A stretch of 64,000 bases of DNA from Aquimarina sp. MAR_2010_214 (GCF_002846555.1 NZ_PJMS01000001.1:2356001-2420000); one strand, 5' to 3'; positions 9,573 to 18,534 are shown, numbered from the stretch's first letter. Translations and numbers: made by a program. Notes: generated by a model not told the origin, from the sequence alone.

Positions 9573-9716
9573 GTGCAAAGCTCAGGTACTCCATCATTAT
9601 ATGCTTCTTGCCCGGCTGTCAATTGTGAAACAGCCTGTGGAGGGAAAAAGAAAAAATGTTGTAAAAAATATAAAAAGAAAGGGAAATCTAATTGCAAAAG
9701 ATGCCCTAAGCTTTAG
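9573..9716 (+). CDS. Cys/Lys-rich mini-protein, possible metal binder
   Basis: The conserved-looking core holds seven Cys in about 35 residues with a C-x5-C-x3-C, then CC, then C-x2-C arrangement, separated by Lys runs (GGKKKKCCKKYKKKGK). I take the GTG at 9573, giving 47 residues; a TTG at 9516 and a GTG at 9540 also fit but lie in or next to the ferritin terminator and a promoter-like box. No signal peptide is visible from this start. The composition suggests a metal- or redox-binding peptide, or a nucleic-acid-binding knuckle. No family is recognised. Its place between ferritin and a thioredoxin/ApbE operon supports a metal or redox role, by inference only. Confidence 0.5.
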   Translation: MQSSGTPSLYASCPAVNCETACGGKKKKCCKKYKKKGKSNCKRCPKL

Positions 9717-9760
9717 TTTATAGGGTTTTATAATATATTTTGGATGTTAATCCATTCTTG

Positions 9761-9796
9761 AAAAGCGGAAATACACACAGGTATTTCCGCTTTTTT
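9761..9796 (+). terminator. Terminator after the Cys-rich gene
   Basis: A perfect 14-bp stem (AAAAGCGGAAATAC) with a 6-base loop and six trailing T. The rest of 9797-10020 is AT-rich leader of the thioredoxin operon, with TAGATTTA at 10006 as a weak -7 box; nothing else is seen there. Confidence 0.8.
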
Positions 9797-10020
9797 GTGA
9801 AAAAAAATAACTATTCATAGGGTGTTTTTCTATATAACAGTATTATAAATAGAAGTCGAATTAGAGGTTGTAGTAAATAAGAATAATATAACCTTGTTTG
9901 GCATAAAAATTGTTTTTTTAATAATGATTATTTAGACTTAGTACGTATTATGACCTTTAAACAAATTTTAAGTACTAATTAACAATTTGAATAGTTACTA
10001 TAAAGTAGATTTACATTGAT

Positions 10021-10461
10021 ATGAAAAAGATTATTATAATAGTGTTCCTGATATTTTCAGGAATTAATTTGGTAAGTGCTCAGGAGTGGCTAACCAATTT
10101 TGAAAAAGCAAAAAGAATCGCGCAGGAAAATGATAAAAATATAATTTTAGTATTTGCCGGTTCAGATTGGTGTGCACCATGTATTAAATTAGAGAAACAG
10201 ATTTTACATACAGAGGAATTTCAGGGATATGCCAAGAAACATTATGTATTGTTAAAAGCAGATTTTCCGCGTAAGAAAAAAAACCAATTGCCAGAAGCAT
10301 TGCAAAACCAAAATAAAACATTGGCAGAGGCATATAATAAACGCGGAGGCTTTCCATTAGTTGTTGTTTTGGATAAAAATGGCAAAAAACTTGGAGAGAC
10401 CGGTTATAAAAAAGTAACACCAAATGCGTACTTAGAAATACTAAGTACAATGATTAAATAA
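10021..10461 (+). CDS. Exported thioredoxin-family protein
   Basis: A 146-residue protein with a signal peptide (1-21) and a thioredoxin fold carrying the redox pair W50-C51-A-P-C54 in FAGSDWCAPCIKLEKQ, plus the cis-Pro region GGFPLVVV. It should act as a periplasmic thiol oxidoreductase. It is the first gene of a compact four-gene run with apbE (4 bases downstream), a DUF4266 lipoprotein and a DUF3570 barrel. It probably keeps Cys residues of an exported partner reduced, perhaps the GGGCGC tail of the DUF4266 protein; that link is inferred. Confidence 0.82.
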   Translation: MKKIIIIVFLIFSGINLVSAQEWLTNFEKAKRIAQENDKNIILVFAGSDWCAPCIKLEKQILHTEEFQGYAKKHYVLLKADFPRKKKNQLPEALQNQNKTLAEAYNKRGGFPLVVVLDKNGKKLGETGYKKVTPNAYLEILSTMIK

Positions 10462-10465
10462 TATT

Positions 10466-11446
10466 TTGAGATTTCTCCTTACATTTTTATGTATAGCTAC
10501 AATGCATAGTAGCTTTTCACAACAAATACATAAGCGTATCCTAAAACTAATGGGAAGTCGTTTTGATATTACTGTTGTCGATAAAGATGAAGTCATAGCT
10601 AATCAATATATTGATATTGCTGTTGAAGAAATTCAGAGAATTGAAGAATTGATTTCTTCGTGGGACAAAAACTCCCAAACTTCTTTAATTAATAAGAATG
10701 CAGGGATTAATCCGGTGAAAGTTGATAAAGAACTTTTCGACCTAATAGAAAGAGCAGTTCAGATATCTAAATTAACAGATGGCGCATTTGATATTAGTTA
10801 TGCCTCAATGGATCGAATCTGGAAATTTGATAATAGCATGAAAGAAATGCCTTCCGAAGAAGATGTAACAATATCAGTGGCAAAGGTAGGTTATCAAAAT
10901 ATAATTCTGGATAAAGAGAAATCTACAGTGTTTCTTACACAAAAAGGAATGAAAATAGGATTTGGAGCTATTGGTAAAGGATATGCAGCAGATAAGGCCA
11001 AAGACCTTTTAATAAGTAAAGGAGTAAGTGCCGGAATCATAAATGCCTCGGGAGATATGAATACCTGGGGAAAACAACCTAACGGGAGTGAATGGAAAGT
11101 TGCGATTACTAATCCTTTGAATAAAAATAATGCATTTGCACTATTACCTGTAATAGATAAAGCAGTAGTAACCTCTGGAAATTATGAAAAATACGTAACT
11201 CTTGAAGGCAAACGTTATTCTCATATTATTGATCCCAGAACAGGGTATCCATCTACTGGTATTGTAAGTGCTACAGTTTTTGCACCAAAAGCAGAGTTGG
11301 CTGATGCTTTAGCAACTTCTGTTTTTGTAATGGGAATTGAGATAGGATTAAATAGAATAAATCAATTAAAAGGAATTGAATGTATCATTATTGATGACCA
11401 AGGCAATATTCATACCTCTGATCATATTAAGATAGATAATCAATAA
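10466..11446 (+). CDS. apbE: FAD:protein FMN transferase ApbE
   Basis: A 326-residue periplasmic enzyme transferring FMN from FAD to a Thr of target proteins. It has a signal peptide from a TTG start placed 4 bases after the thioredoxin stop; no ATG fits. Family motifs are present: MGSRFDI, DGAFDISYASMDRIW, GAIGKGYAADKA, NASGDMNTWG and HIIDPRTGYP. The only visible FMN_bind target in this window is the gene at 7094. The gene is co-directional with the DUF4266/DUF3570 genes, which suggests a role in building that outer-membrane system. Confidence 0.93.
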   Translation: MRFLLTFLCIATMHSSFSQQIHKRILKLMGSRFDITVVDKDEVIANQYIDIAVEEIQRIEELISSWDKNSQTSLINKNAGINPVKVDKELFDLIERAVQISKLTDGAFDISYASMDRIWKFDNSMKEMPSEEDVTISVAKVGYQNIILDKEKSTVFLTQKGMKIGFGAIGKGYAADKAKDLLISKGVSAGIINASGDMNTWGKQPNGSEWKVAITNPLNKNNAFALLPVIDKAVVTSGNYEKYVTLEGKRYSHIIDPRTGYPSTGIVSATVFAPKAELADALATSVFVMGIEIGLNRINQLKGIECIIIDDQGNIHTSDHIKIDNQ

Positions 11447-11468
11447 TAATTTTTATAAAACGTACTTT

Positions 11469-11681
11469 ATGAACAAGTTAATACCAATACTTTTAGTACT
11501 AGTACTTTCTCTAAATTCATGTGTAGCTGTAAAAGAATATGAAAAAGTACAAATCAATGATCCGGATATGGAGCTAGCTCTCAAAAAAATTGATCGCTTC
11601 GAAACCAATTTCCAAGCCTATAGAGAATCAGCTGCTGGAGCAAATGGAGGAAAAACCGGAGGAGGTTGCGGTTGTAATTAA
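11469..11681 (+). CDS. DUF4266 small lipoprotein
   Basis: A 70-residue lipoprotein: hydrophobic signal with lipid-acceptor Cys18 (LSLNSC), a short helix (ALKKIDRFETNFQAYRESA) and a glycine-rich tail ending GGGCGCN. The C-terminal Cys-Gly-Cys is the hallmark of DUF4266. Its function is unknown; the paired Cys could bind a metal or be handled by the thioredoxin two genes upstream. It is followed by the DUF3570 barrel gene, its usual neighbour. Confidence 0.78.
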   Translation: MNKLIPILLVLVLSLNSCVAVKEYEKVQINDPDMELALKKIDRFETNFQAYRESAAGANGGKTGGGCGCN

Positions 11682-11746
11682 TGGTTATTAACCATATTAA
11701 TAGAGAATATTAGAACATATTATAAAATCTTATAAAGTAAAGATCT

Positions 11747-12994
11747 TTGAAAAAACTTCCCTTAATAATAGCAATATTGTCGGTAGTGATTGTAACTGCG
11801 CAAGAGCAACAACAAGATGATACCACTGCATACAAAAAAAGAGTATTAGAATCTGCAGAAGTAGATTTTTTGATGAGTTATTATACTCAGGATGGAGATA
11901 ACGCTGCGGTTACAGGTGGTGTAGGTACAGAAGAACTTACAGACCTTACCCCAACAATAGTGGTTTCTATCCCATTAAATGATGATGATGTATTAACTAT
12001 AGATGCTGGGATATCAGCATATTCATCAGCTTCTTCTAGTAATGTTAACCCCTTTGACGGAAATGGTACCACCAATCCTTTTGTTGCTTCTTCTGGAGCA
12101 TCAAAAAAAGATGTGTTAACAACACTATCAGGGAGCTACAGCCATAGTAGTGATGATCGAAATAGTGTGTGGTCTGCCAATGTAGCGGTTGCAACCGAGT
12201 ATGATTATTTTTCTGTTGGTTTTGGAGGTAGTTATTCTAGACTTTTTAATGAAAAAAATACAGAATTAAGTATAAAAGCAAATGTGTTTCTGGATACATG
12301 GAAAGCAATATATCCTTCAGAATTAAGAGATCAACCTACGTTTACCAAATTTGACGATGAATCTCGTAATTCATATTCTGTAGGATTTGGGTTCTCACAA
12401 ATTTTGTCTAAAAAATTGCAAGGATCCCTTGCATTAGATTTTATTCAGCAAGAGGGACTTTTGTCAACACCATTTCAACGAGTACAATTTGCTGATGTGG
12501 CCGATGTAGTTGTACAAGAATTTACATACGGTGATGATGTAGAAAGATTACCAGATTCCAGATTTAAAATAGCCGCGGGAGGAAGATTACATTATTATAT
12601 TAATGAAGTTTTTACAATACGAACATTTTATAGGTATTATACAGATGATTGGGGGATTAACTCGCATACTGCAAGTATAGAGGTACCTATTAAAATTACA
12701 GATAAATTTACACTATATCCTTCATATCGTTTTTATACACAAACAAAAGCAGATTATTTTGCTCCATTTAATCAACATCTGTCTACACAGCAATTCTATA
12801 CCTCTGATTATGATTTATCTGGTTTTGATGCGAATCAATATGGTTTTGGTGTTAGTTATACAGATATCTTTGCAAAATTACATATCTGGAAACTTGGTTT
12901 AAAAAGTATCGATTTTCGATTTATACAATATGAACGTGATTCTGGACTTAGCTCTAGTTTGTTTTCTGGAGGATTCAGCTTTATAATGGATTAA
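11747..12994 (+). CDS. DUF3570 outer-membrane beta-barrel
   Basis: A 415-residue protein with a signal peptide from a TTG start (MKKLPLIIAILSVVIVTAQ) and a barrel made of long alternating strands with aromatic girdles (FTIRTFYRYYTDDWGI, FTLYPSYRFYTQTKADYF, SLFSGGFSFIMD at the end). It matches my recollection of DUF3570, usually encoded beside DUF4266 and ApbE. It probably spans the outer membrane and anchors or exposes the redox lipoprotein. The substrate is unknown. Confidence 0.78.
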   Translation: MKKLPLIIAILSVVIVTAQEQQQDDTTAYKKRVLESAEVDFLMSYYTQDGDNAAVTGGVGTEELTDLTPTIVVSIPLNDDDVLTIDAGISAYSSASSSNVNPFDGNGTTNPFVASSGASKKDVLTTLSGSYSHSSDDRNSVWSANVAVATEYDYFSVGFGGSYSRLFNEKNTELSIKANVFLDTWKAIYPSELRDQPTFTKFDDESRNSYSVGFGFSQILSKKLQGSLALDFIQQEGLLSTPFQRVQFADVADVVVQEFTYGDDVERLPDSRFKIAAGGRLHYYINEVFTIRTFYRYYTDDWGINSHTASIEVPIKITDKFTLYPSYRFYTQTKADYFAPFNQHLSTQQFYTSDYDLSGFDANQYGFGVSYTDIFAKLHIWKLGLKSIDFRFIQYERDSGLSSSLFSGGFSFIMD

Positions 12995-13126
12995 TCAGTT
13001 TTTACAACATAATTTTTCTAACCATAAACTACTATTACTTTTATTCTGTATTGAAATAAGCAAGTTCTGGGTTTTAAAAATACTCTGAACCCAATACTTT
13101 TATACTGTTTTTAAAATTAAAGTATT

Positions 13127-13972
13127 ATGGAGATAAATGAGCGAAATCAATTTCATTACAATCGTATTGCAGAGGCGATAACGTATATTAAGCAAAATTT
13201 TAAAGATCAACCTAATCTGGATGAGATTGCAGAAAAAGTGCATGTCAGCCCTTTTCATTTTCAAAGACTCTTTACAGATTGGGTAGGGGTGAGCCCTAAA
13301 AAGTTTTTGCAGTATACGAGTTTAGAATATGCAAAAAACATTTTAAAAGATCAGCAAACTACTTTATTTGATGCAGCATATGAGACCGGACTTTCTGGAA
13401 CAGGAAGATTACATGATCTCTTTATAAAAATAGAAGGGATGACACCCGGAGAATACAAAAATGGAGGGCAAAACTTAAATATTAGTTATAGCTATGCTGA
13501 AAGTCCATTTGGTAAAATACTTGTAGCTTCAACTTCAAAAGGTATTTGTCATATGGCATTTGCAGATGATGAATATGCATTTACAACATTACAAAAACGT
13601 TTTCCAAAAGCAAAATTTACTCAAATCGTAGATAGGTCTCAACAAAATGCTCTGTTTATTTTTACCAAAGACTGGAAGAAATTGAATCAAATAAAATTAC
13701 ATCTTAAAGGAACTGATTTTCAATTAAAAGTTTGGGAAACATTACTTAAAATTCCAAAGGGTGGATTAACTACATATGGAACCATTGCCAATCACATTCA
13801 TAAGCCTAAAGCATCCAGAGCTGTAGGAACAGCAATAGGTAGTAATCCTGTTGCATTTTTAATTCCTTGTCACCGGGTAATCCAATCTACCGGTGATTTA
13901 GGGCAGTACCATTGGGGTAGTACGCGCAAAACAGCTATAATTGGATGGGAAGCTGCAAAAATTAATTCATAA
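13127..13972 (+). CDS. Ada-like AraC regulator / methylated-DNA-protein methyltransferase
   Basis: A 281-residue fusion: AraC-type double HTH (about 12-110), a linker, an RNase H-like spacer domain and a C-terminal O6-alkylguanine-DNA methyltransferase domain with the active-site motif PCHRV at 247-251 and a downstream Trp/Arg-rich recognition helix. It repairs O6-alkylguanine and probably activates its own regulon. It lacks the N-terminal Ada zinc domain that senses phosphotriester methylation, so the switch must differ from E. coli Ada. It is monocistronic. Confidence 0.9.
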   Translation: MEINERNQFHYNRIAEAITYIKQNFKDQPNLDEIAEKVHVSPFHFQRLFTDWVGVSPKKFLQYTSLEYAKNILKDQQTTLFDAAYETGLSGTGRLHDLFIKIEGMTPGEYKNGGQNLNISYSYAESPFGKILVASTSKGICHMAFADDEYAFTTLQKRFPKAKFTQIVDRSQQNALFIFTKDWKKLNQIKLHLKGTDFQLKVWETLLKIPKGGLTTYGTIANHIHKPKASRAVGTAIGSNPVAFLIPCHRVIQSTGDLGQYHWGSTRKTAIIGWEAAKINS

Positions 13973-14083
13973 CTAAGCAAGAATCGGGTGTTTTGCTTTT
14001 TAGATTCTGATCACTTTTGTTAAACCAGAGTTATGTAATGAATTTTATATGGCATAGTCTGGACTAAATCATAAAATAAGAAT

Positions 14084-14563
14084 ATGCAAAAATTTAGAAT
14101 TGTCCCATTAACAAAAGAATATGCATCAAGAATCAAAGAAACAAGAGTAGATGATTTTGGTTACCCAATTGTTGAACAAATTGCTACAGGTTATGGGCCT
14201 TGTCGTATTTCCTTAAAAAAGTTTGACCCGGGAAAAGATATCCGTTTATTGATTAGTCATAGTCCCTTTGAAATTAAAAATGCATTTAATCAACCAGGCC
14301 CTATTTTTGTTCACAAAAAAGAAGTTCAGCCGTATAAGAATAGCCATCAATTCCCACCAGAAATCAAAGCAGATAAACAAAATTTTCCTTTATCGCTGAT
14401 TGGGTATAATAAGAAACAAAATATGGTATTTACAAAATTGATAGGAGATGGTGATGTAGATCTTTTGATTTCAGAAATATTTGATAACTACGATGATATA
14501 GCATATTTACATGCCAGAAACGCCGAAGCTGGTTGTTTTATATGTAGAATTGAAAGAGTGTGA
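14084..14563 (+). CDS. DUF1203 protein
   Basis: A 159-residue cytoplasmic protein matching DUF1203: FRIVPLTKEYASRIKETRVDD at the start, then YGPCRISLKKFDPGKDIRLLISHSPF and GPIFVHKKEV. Two Cys flank the C-terminal motif AEAGCFICRIERV. It has no known reaction. A strong terminator follows 26 bases after the stop codon. Its neighbours give no functional hint. Confidence 0.75.
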   Translation: MQKFRIVPLTKEYASRIKETRVDDFGYPIVEQIATGYGPCRISLKKFDPGKDIRLLISHSPFEIKNAFNQPGPIFVHKKEVQPYKNSHQFPPEIKADKQNFPLSLIGYNKKQNMVFTKLIGDGDVDLLISEIFDNYDDIAYLHARNAEAGCFICRIERV

Positions 14564-14588
14564 TTTTTAGAAATCATTTTTATAAATG

Positions 14589-14622
14589 AAAAGGGAACAC
14601 ATAAAAATAGTGTTCCCTTTTT
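14589..14622 (+). terminator. Terminator after DUF1203 gene
   Basis: A 12-bp perfect stem (AAAAGGGAACAC), 9-base loop and terminal T run. Confidence 0.85.
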
Positions 14623-14968
14623 ACCATTTACGTTAATAGATAAGTTATGGGCATTTTGTTATAAAACGTTTATAAAGCACAATACCCTACCTTAATCAAT
14701 TTTCTACAGTATTTTTTTAATAAATAACATTTAAAATGCTCAACTTAAAAAAGGAAATAGAGAATGGATATACATAGATTTTTTAAAGATACCTCATTAA
14801 GAAAAGAAACTCGAATAATAGTAAAATTAGAATGAAGGTTTTGGTAAAAGTATTGCTTTTAATTAAATTGGGTGTATTTACTGCGTGTACAGAAAGATAT
14901 TTGATAACATAGTATTAGGGAAAAACCTAAAAAAACGTTAAATTTAACCTCCCTAAAATACCCAAATT
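14623..14968. other. Intergenic region with two tiny overlapping frames
   Basis: Mostly unremarkable AT-rich sequence. An ATG at 14764 gives 23 codons whose TGA overlaps the ATG at 14832, which opens a 26-codon frame resembling a lipoprotein signal ending in FTACTERYLIT. Either they are remnants of a lost lipoprotein gene or chance; I do not call them genes. Confidence 0.3.
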
Positions 14969-15355
14969 ATGCAATCCAAATTAATTCTTATTATAATTAG
15001 TATAGCAATGCTTCCGTTAAGCAGCTTTAAAAATAGCCCTGAACATCAGAAAATGGTTATTGAAAAAAAGAGGGATAGTATATCTCAGGGCGGTCCAAAA
15101 GGATTAATAGGAAAATGGGTAATGGATGGTGATCATAATACTTATATAGAATTGAGATCAGATGGAACTATCATAGAAAAATCCTTAGGAGAACCTCTAA
15201 AAAGATATTGGTTATTAAAGGATAGTAAACTTTGCCTAAAAGCCAATTCTATAGAAGGAGGTACAGAAATGTGTTTAGAGTACTTGTTAAGAGAAGATAT
15301 GCTAGTTATTACCATGAATGAAATGAGACTTCATTATGCCAGAGCTAAGGAATAA
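14969..15355 (+). CDS. Small secreted lipocalin-like protein, copy 1
   Basis: A 128-residue protein with a signal peptide (1-19) and a core beginning LIGKWVMDGDHNTYIELRSDGTIIE, the W-x-x-D...F/I-x-x-x-G-T pattern of small lipocalin-like beta proteins. Two Cys in LCLKANSIEGGTEMCLEY could form a disulfide. The next gene is a paralogue with the same layout. The function is unknown; it probably binds a small ligand in the periplasm. Confidence 0.6.
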   Translation: MQSKLILIIISIAMLPLSSFKNSPEHQKMVIEKKRDSISQGGPKGLIGKWVMDGDHNTYIELRSDGTIIEKSLGEPLKRYWLLKDSKLCLKANSIEGGTEMCLEYLLREDMLVITMNEMRLHYARAKE

Positions 15356-15494
15356 TACTGACAATCACGTGAAGTCTGTTAATAGGATAAAAGAATTGGT
15401 GTTTCTATATTTTTTATGTATTTATAAACACCAAAACTATAGATTACCAAAAAAACACTAAATTTATATCCTTATTATTTAAAAAAAATAAATT

Positions 15495-15884
15495 ATGAAA
15501 AGACCCCAATCTATATCCGTAATTTTTACAATTGTTATTTTAGCTGTAGCACTAATGGGTTTTAAAACAGAGCCTGTACTGCAAAGCCAAACATTTGAAT
15601 CAAAAGAAAACATGAGTGATCAAACAGTTCTAGGAAGAGAATTGTTTGGAATGTGGGTTAAAAAAGATGACCCTAAAAAAATTATTCTTTTTAGACCTAA
15701 TTATACCATGGCAGAAAAAGTTAAAGGTAAAATAGAAGAATATAAGTGGTCTGTGAAAAAAGGAGAAAAACTTGAAGTTTGTATAGGTGATACAGATTGT
15801 ATACCCTATGAAATTACAGATAGTACACTTTCTCTTTTCATGAATAATGAAAGAGTAGTATATGTAAAACCTCGCCAAGAATAA
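15495..15884 (+). CDS. Small secreted lipocalin-like protein, copy 2
   Basis: A 129-residue paralogue of the preceding gene: signal peptide, then ELFGMWVKKDDPKKIILFRPNY and a YKWSVKKGEKLEVCIGDTDC segment aligned with RYWLLKDSKLCLK of copy 1. Cys spacing differs slightly but both copies keep two Cys in the same strand pair. The tandem arrangement indicates an old duplication. Function unknown. A strong terminator ends the pair. Confidence 0.6.
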   Translation: MKRPQSISVIFTIVILAVALMGFKTEPVLQSQTFESKENMSDQTVLGRELFGMWVKKDDPKKIILFRPNYTMAEKVKGKIEEYKWSVKKGEKLEVCIGDTDCIPYEITDSTLSLFMNNERVVYVKPRQE

Positions 15885-15926
15885 GAATTTATAGCTATTT
15901 TAATAGTGATACTATATGAAATCACT

Positions 15927-15968
15927 AAAAAATAACGAGTATATGAAAGTATACTCGTTATTTTTTTT
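15927..15968 (+). terminator. Terminator after the lipocalin-like pair
   Basis: A stem of about 15 bp (AAAAATAACGAGTATA with its complement), 5-6-base loop and eight T. The remaining 15969-16174 is AT-rich leader before the YCII gene. Confidence 0.85.
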
Positions 15969-16174
15969 AATCATTTTGTGGATTATTCGTAAATTTCATC
16001 AACAAATGTATAGGCTTAATTACCTGAAAATAATATAATTTCAAACTATAATTATTACTGTATAATACTTTTAGAACATTTTACTAAAAAAATATAGTGT
16101 TGCTTGTCCAAAAATCAAAAAAGTGTTCGTCATAGTAGTGTGAAAAATAAATAAACCACTTAAAAAACAGACAA

Positions 16175-16519
16175 ATGAAAGAATTTATGTTTCTTTTTAG
16201 AGGAGATGACAAGATATGGGATTCTAAATCTCCTGAAGAACAGCAAATGCATATGCAGGAATGGCAGCAATGGATTGGTGAAATGGCTCAACAAGAAAAA
16301 TTTGTTGGGGGCGAACGGCTATATTCACACGGAAATACAATTCACCCGGGAGGAACTAAAGTAACGGATAGACCTTTAACGGAAGGCAAAGAAATGGTCG
16401 GCGGATATTTAATCGTAAAGGCAGATAAAATAGAAGATGCTACCGAAATGGCAAAAGGTTGTCCAGGATTACAATGGGATTCTTGTGTAGAGGTACGAGA
16501 GGTATGGCCAGAATGTTAG
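16175..16519 (+). CDS. YCII-related protein, copy 1
   Basis: A 114-residue ferredoxin-like alpha/beta protein of the YCII group: MKEFMFLFRGDD start, W-x-x-W-x-x-x-M helix, and TDRPLTEGKEMVGGY in place of the DGPFAETKE motif typical of the family linked to ECF42 sigma factors. It is followed after 28 bases by a second copy and then by such a sigma factor. These proteins are thought to act with the sigma factor; the biochemical role is not settled. Confidence 0.8.
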   Translation: MKEFMFLFRGDDKIWDSKSPEEQQMHMQEWQQWIGEMAQQEKFVGGERLYSHGNTIHPGGTKVTDRPLTEGKEMVGGYLIVKADKIEDATEMAKGCPGLQWDSCVEVREVWPEC

Positions 16520-16547
16520 GATAATTGAACATTAAAAAAATATAGTA

Positions 16548-16892
16548 ATGAAAGAATTTATGTTTATTATTAGAGGAGGAGAGGATAAGTATAGAAATAA
16601 TTCTCCAGAAGAAATGCAAAAACACATGCAACATTGGCAACAATGGATGGGTGGTTTGGCAAAATCAGAACAACTTGTTGGAGGACAACCCTTAATGAGC
16701 GAAGCCAAAACATTAACCGAAGGTGGTAAAAAAGTTACAGATCGTCCATTTGCAGAAGGAAAAGAATTAGTTGGTGGTTATCTGATAATTAGAGCAGATT
16801 CATTAGATCATGCAGCTAAAGTTGCTAAAGATTGTCCGAGCTTTGAATATGGGTGCAGCGTTGAAGTACGAGAAATAAGCCCAATGGAATAA
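16548..16892 (+). CDS. YCII-related protein, copy 2
   Basis: A 114-residue paralogue of the gene before it, about half identical by eye, with RGGEDKYRNNSPEEMQKHMQHWQQWM and TDRPFAEGKELVGGY. It lies only 4 bases before the start of the sigma factor gene, so all three genes form one operon. The two copies may form a heterodimer; YCII-type proteins are often dimeric. Confidence 0.8.
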   Translation: MKEFMFIIRGGEDKYRNNSPEEMQKHMQHWQQWMGGLAKSEQLVGGQPLMSEAKTLTEGGKKVTDRPFAEGKELVGGYLIIRADSLDHAAKVAKDCPSFEYGCSVEVREISPME

Positions 16893-16896
16893 CTTT

Positions 16897-18174
16897 TTGG
16901 AAAATAGAGATCACATAGATCATACATTAAACCATCTTTTTAGACAAGAGTCTGGAAAGATGGTTTCTGTATTGATTAAAATATTTGGGATCGAAAACAT
17001 AGAATTAGCCGAGGATGTAGTACAGGATGCGCTAGTTAAAGCTCTGGAAACCTGGAAATTTAGAGGAATGCCAGATAATCCAAGAGCATGGCTATATCGT
17101 ACAGCTAAAAACAAAGCAATAGATATTATTAGGCATAATAAGCATAGTCGAGTTATCGATTTTTCTGATCCCGAAAAACAACTTCTAACCTCAGGGTATA
17201 CACTAGCTACCACAATGGATAACTATTGGCAAGAACAACATATTAAAGATGATTTTTTGGGAATGATGTATGCGTGCTGCCATCCCGATATCTCACAAGA
17301 AAATCAAATCACATTTATTCTAAAAGCATTATGTGGATTTAGTACCAAAGAAGTTGCACGATCGTTTCTTAGTAATGAAGATACTATCTCTAAGAGGTTA
17401 TATCGAACCAAAGAATATTTTAGAAAACGTAAGATACGCCCAGTAATCCCAACTTCTGATGAGATAAACCCCAGAACTAAAACAGTTCTTAATGCCATCT
17501 ATCTTATGTTTAATGAAGGTTATAATTCTACACATGCCGATCAGTTGATTCGCAAAGATTTAATAAGTCAGGCAATGTTTTTATGTAAGTCTTTGTTATC
17601 AGAAAAACGTACACAATTACCCGAAGTATATGCTTTAATGGGGTTAATGTGTTTTCACGCCTCCAGAATTAATAGCAGGTTAACAGAAGAAGGAAGACTT
17701 ATTTTACTTTCTGAACAAGACCGTACTACATGGGATACAGAACTAATACAATCTGGAGAGCAGTATCTAAACAAAGCTGCTTTTGGAGATGAACTCTCAA
17801 CATATCATCTCGAAGCTGCTATTGCATATCAACATTGTTGCGCAAAGAAATATGCAGATACAAACTGGGAAATGATATTAGAATATTATGAACTCCTATT
17901 AAAAATAGCTAATGACCCTATTGTTTTTTTAAATCGATGTCTGGTTATTCTAGAACTCAAAGGGCCAAAAAAAGCACTAATAGCACTCGAAAATATGAAA
18001 AGTAATAGGTTGCTTGAGAAGTATTATTTATATCATGCAATTTTAGGCGAAATATACCAACAATTAGAAGATAATAGTGTAGCTGTAACATACTACCAAA
18101 AAGCAATAGAACTTACTCATTCTAAACAAGAAAGACAATTTCTAAAAGATAAAATTGCTCGTATTTCAAAATAA
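16897..18174 (+). CDS. ECF42-type RNA polymerase sigma factor with C-terminal TPR-like extension
   Basis: A 425-residue protein from a TTG start right after the YCII genes. Region 2 (about 15-80) includes AEDVVQDALVKALETW and NPRAWLYRTAKNKAIDIIR; region 4 (about 110-165) includes FILKALCGFSTKEVARSFLSNEDTISKRLYRTKEYFR. The extra 250 residues are helical repeats (DUF6596-like: NEGYNSTHADQLIRKDLISQAMFLCKSLL, LEAAIAYQHCCAK). ECF42 factors have no anti-sigma factor and use this extension for control; here too none is adjacent. Its own operon is a likely target. Confidence 0.88.
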   Translation: MENRDHIDHTLNHLFRQESGKMVSVLIKIFGIENIELAEDVVQDALVKALETWKFRGMPDNPRAWLYRTAKNKAIDIIRHNKHSRVIDFSDPEKQLLTSGYTLATTMDNYWQEQHIKDDFLGMMYACCHPDISQENQITFILKALCGFSTKEVARSFLSNEDTISKRLYRTKEYFRKRKIRPVIPTSDEINPRTKTVLNAIYLMFNEGYNSTHADQLIRKDLISQAMFLCKSLLSEKRTQLPEVYALMGLMCFHASRINSRLTEEGRLILLSEQDRTTWDTELIQSGEQYLNKAAFGDELSTYHLEAAIAYQHCCAKKYADTNWEMILEYYELLLKIANDPIVFLNRCLVILELKGPKKALIALENMKSNRLLEKYYLYHAILGEIYQQLEDNSVAVTYYQKAIELTHSKQERQFLKDKIARISK

Positions 18175-18428
18175 AAACAAATATCTATTCTATACTAAGA
18201 TAGTGTCTTTTTAGAAAAACTTGTTTACCTTTTCGGAATGAATTTTTTTATTCTGTAATTCTGTATGGAATAGAAACAATATTTTTCACGGGAAACAGTG
18301 TACTATAAATTGAGTATATCATAGATATTTGTTTGCTATTCAAAATGTGTATACTAAAATATTTAATTTTGAAAACAGACAGGTTTTAAATTTTTGACTT
18401 AGATAGTGATATTTATTCTTAGAAGAGA

Positions 18429-18458
18429 TTGATGGTATAATGTTTAAATATAGCTTTG
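18429..18458 (+). promoter_or_regulatory. Promoter for the DUF2339 gene
   Basis: TTG at 18429, 19-base spacer, TAGCTTTG at 18451, a full match to the Bacteroidota consensus. The leader to the start codon is about 70 bases. Nothing else is seen in 18175-18428. Confidence 0.55.
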
Positions 18459-18534
18459 TTATATTTTTCGATATCTTAGTCTATATGGGCTTTTAGGGTT
18501 ATTTAACATTAGATAATTATAATAATAATGTAAT

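Noticed and set aside
10184..10450. 88-codon minus-strand frame opposite the thioredoxin gene
   Set aside because: The opposite strand encodes a clear WCAPC thioredoxin; no recognisable features here.
14764..14912. Two tiny overlapping frames resembling a lipoprotein signal
   Set aside because: Too short (23 and 26 codons), no conserved features, no downstream body.
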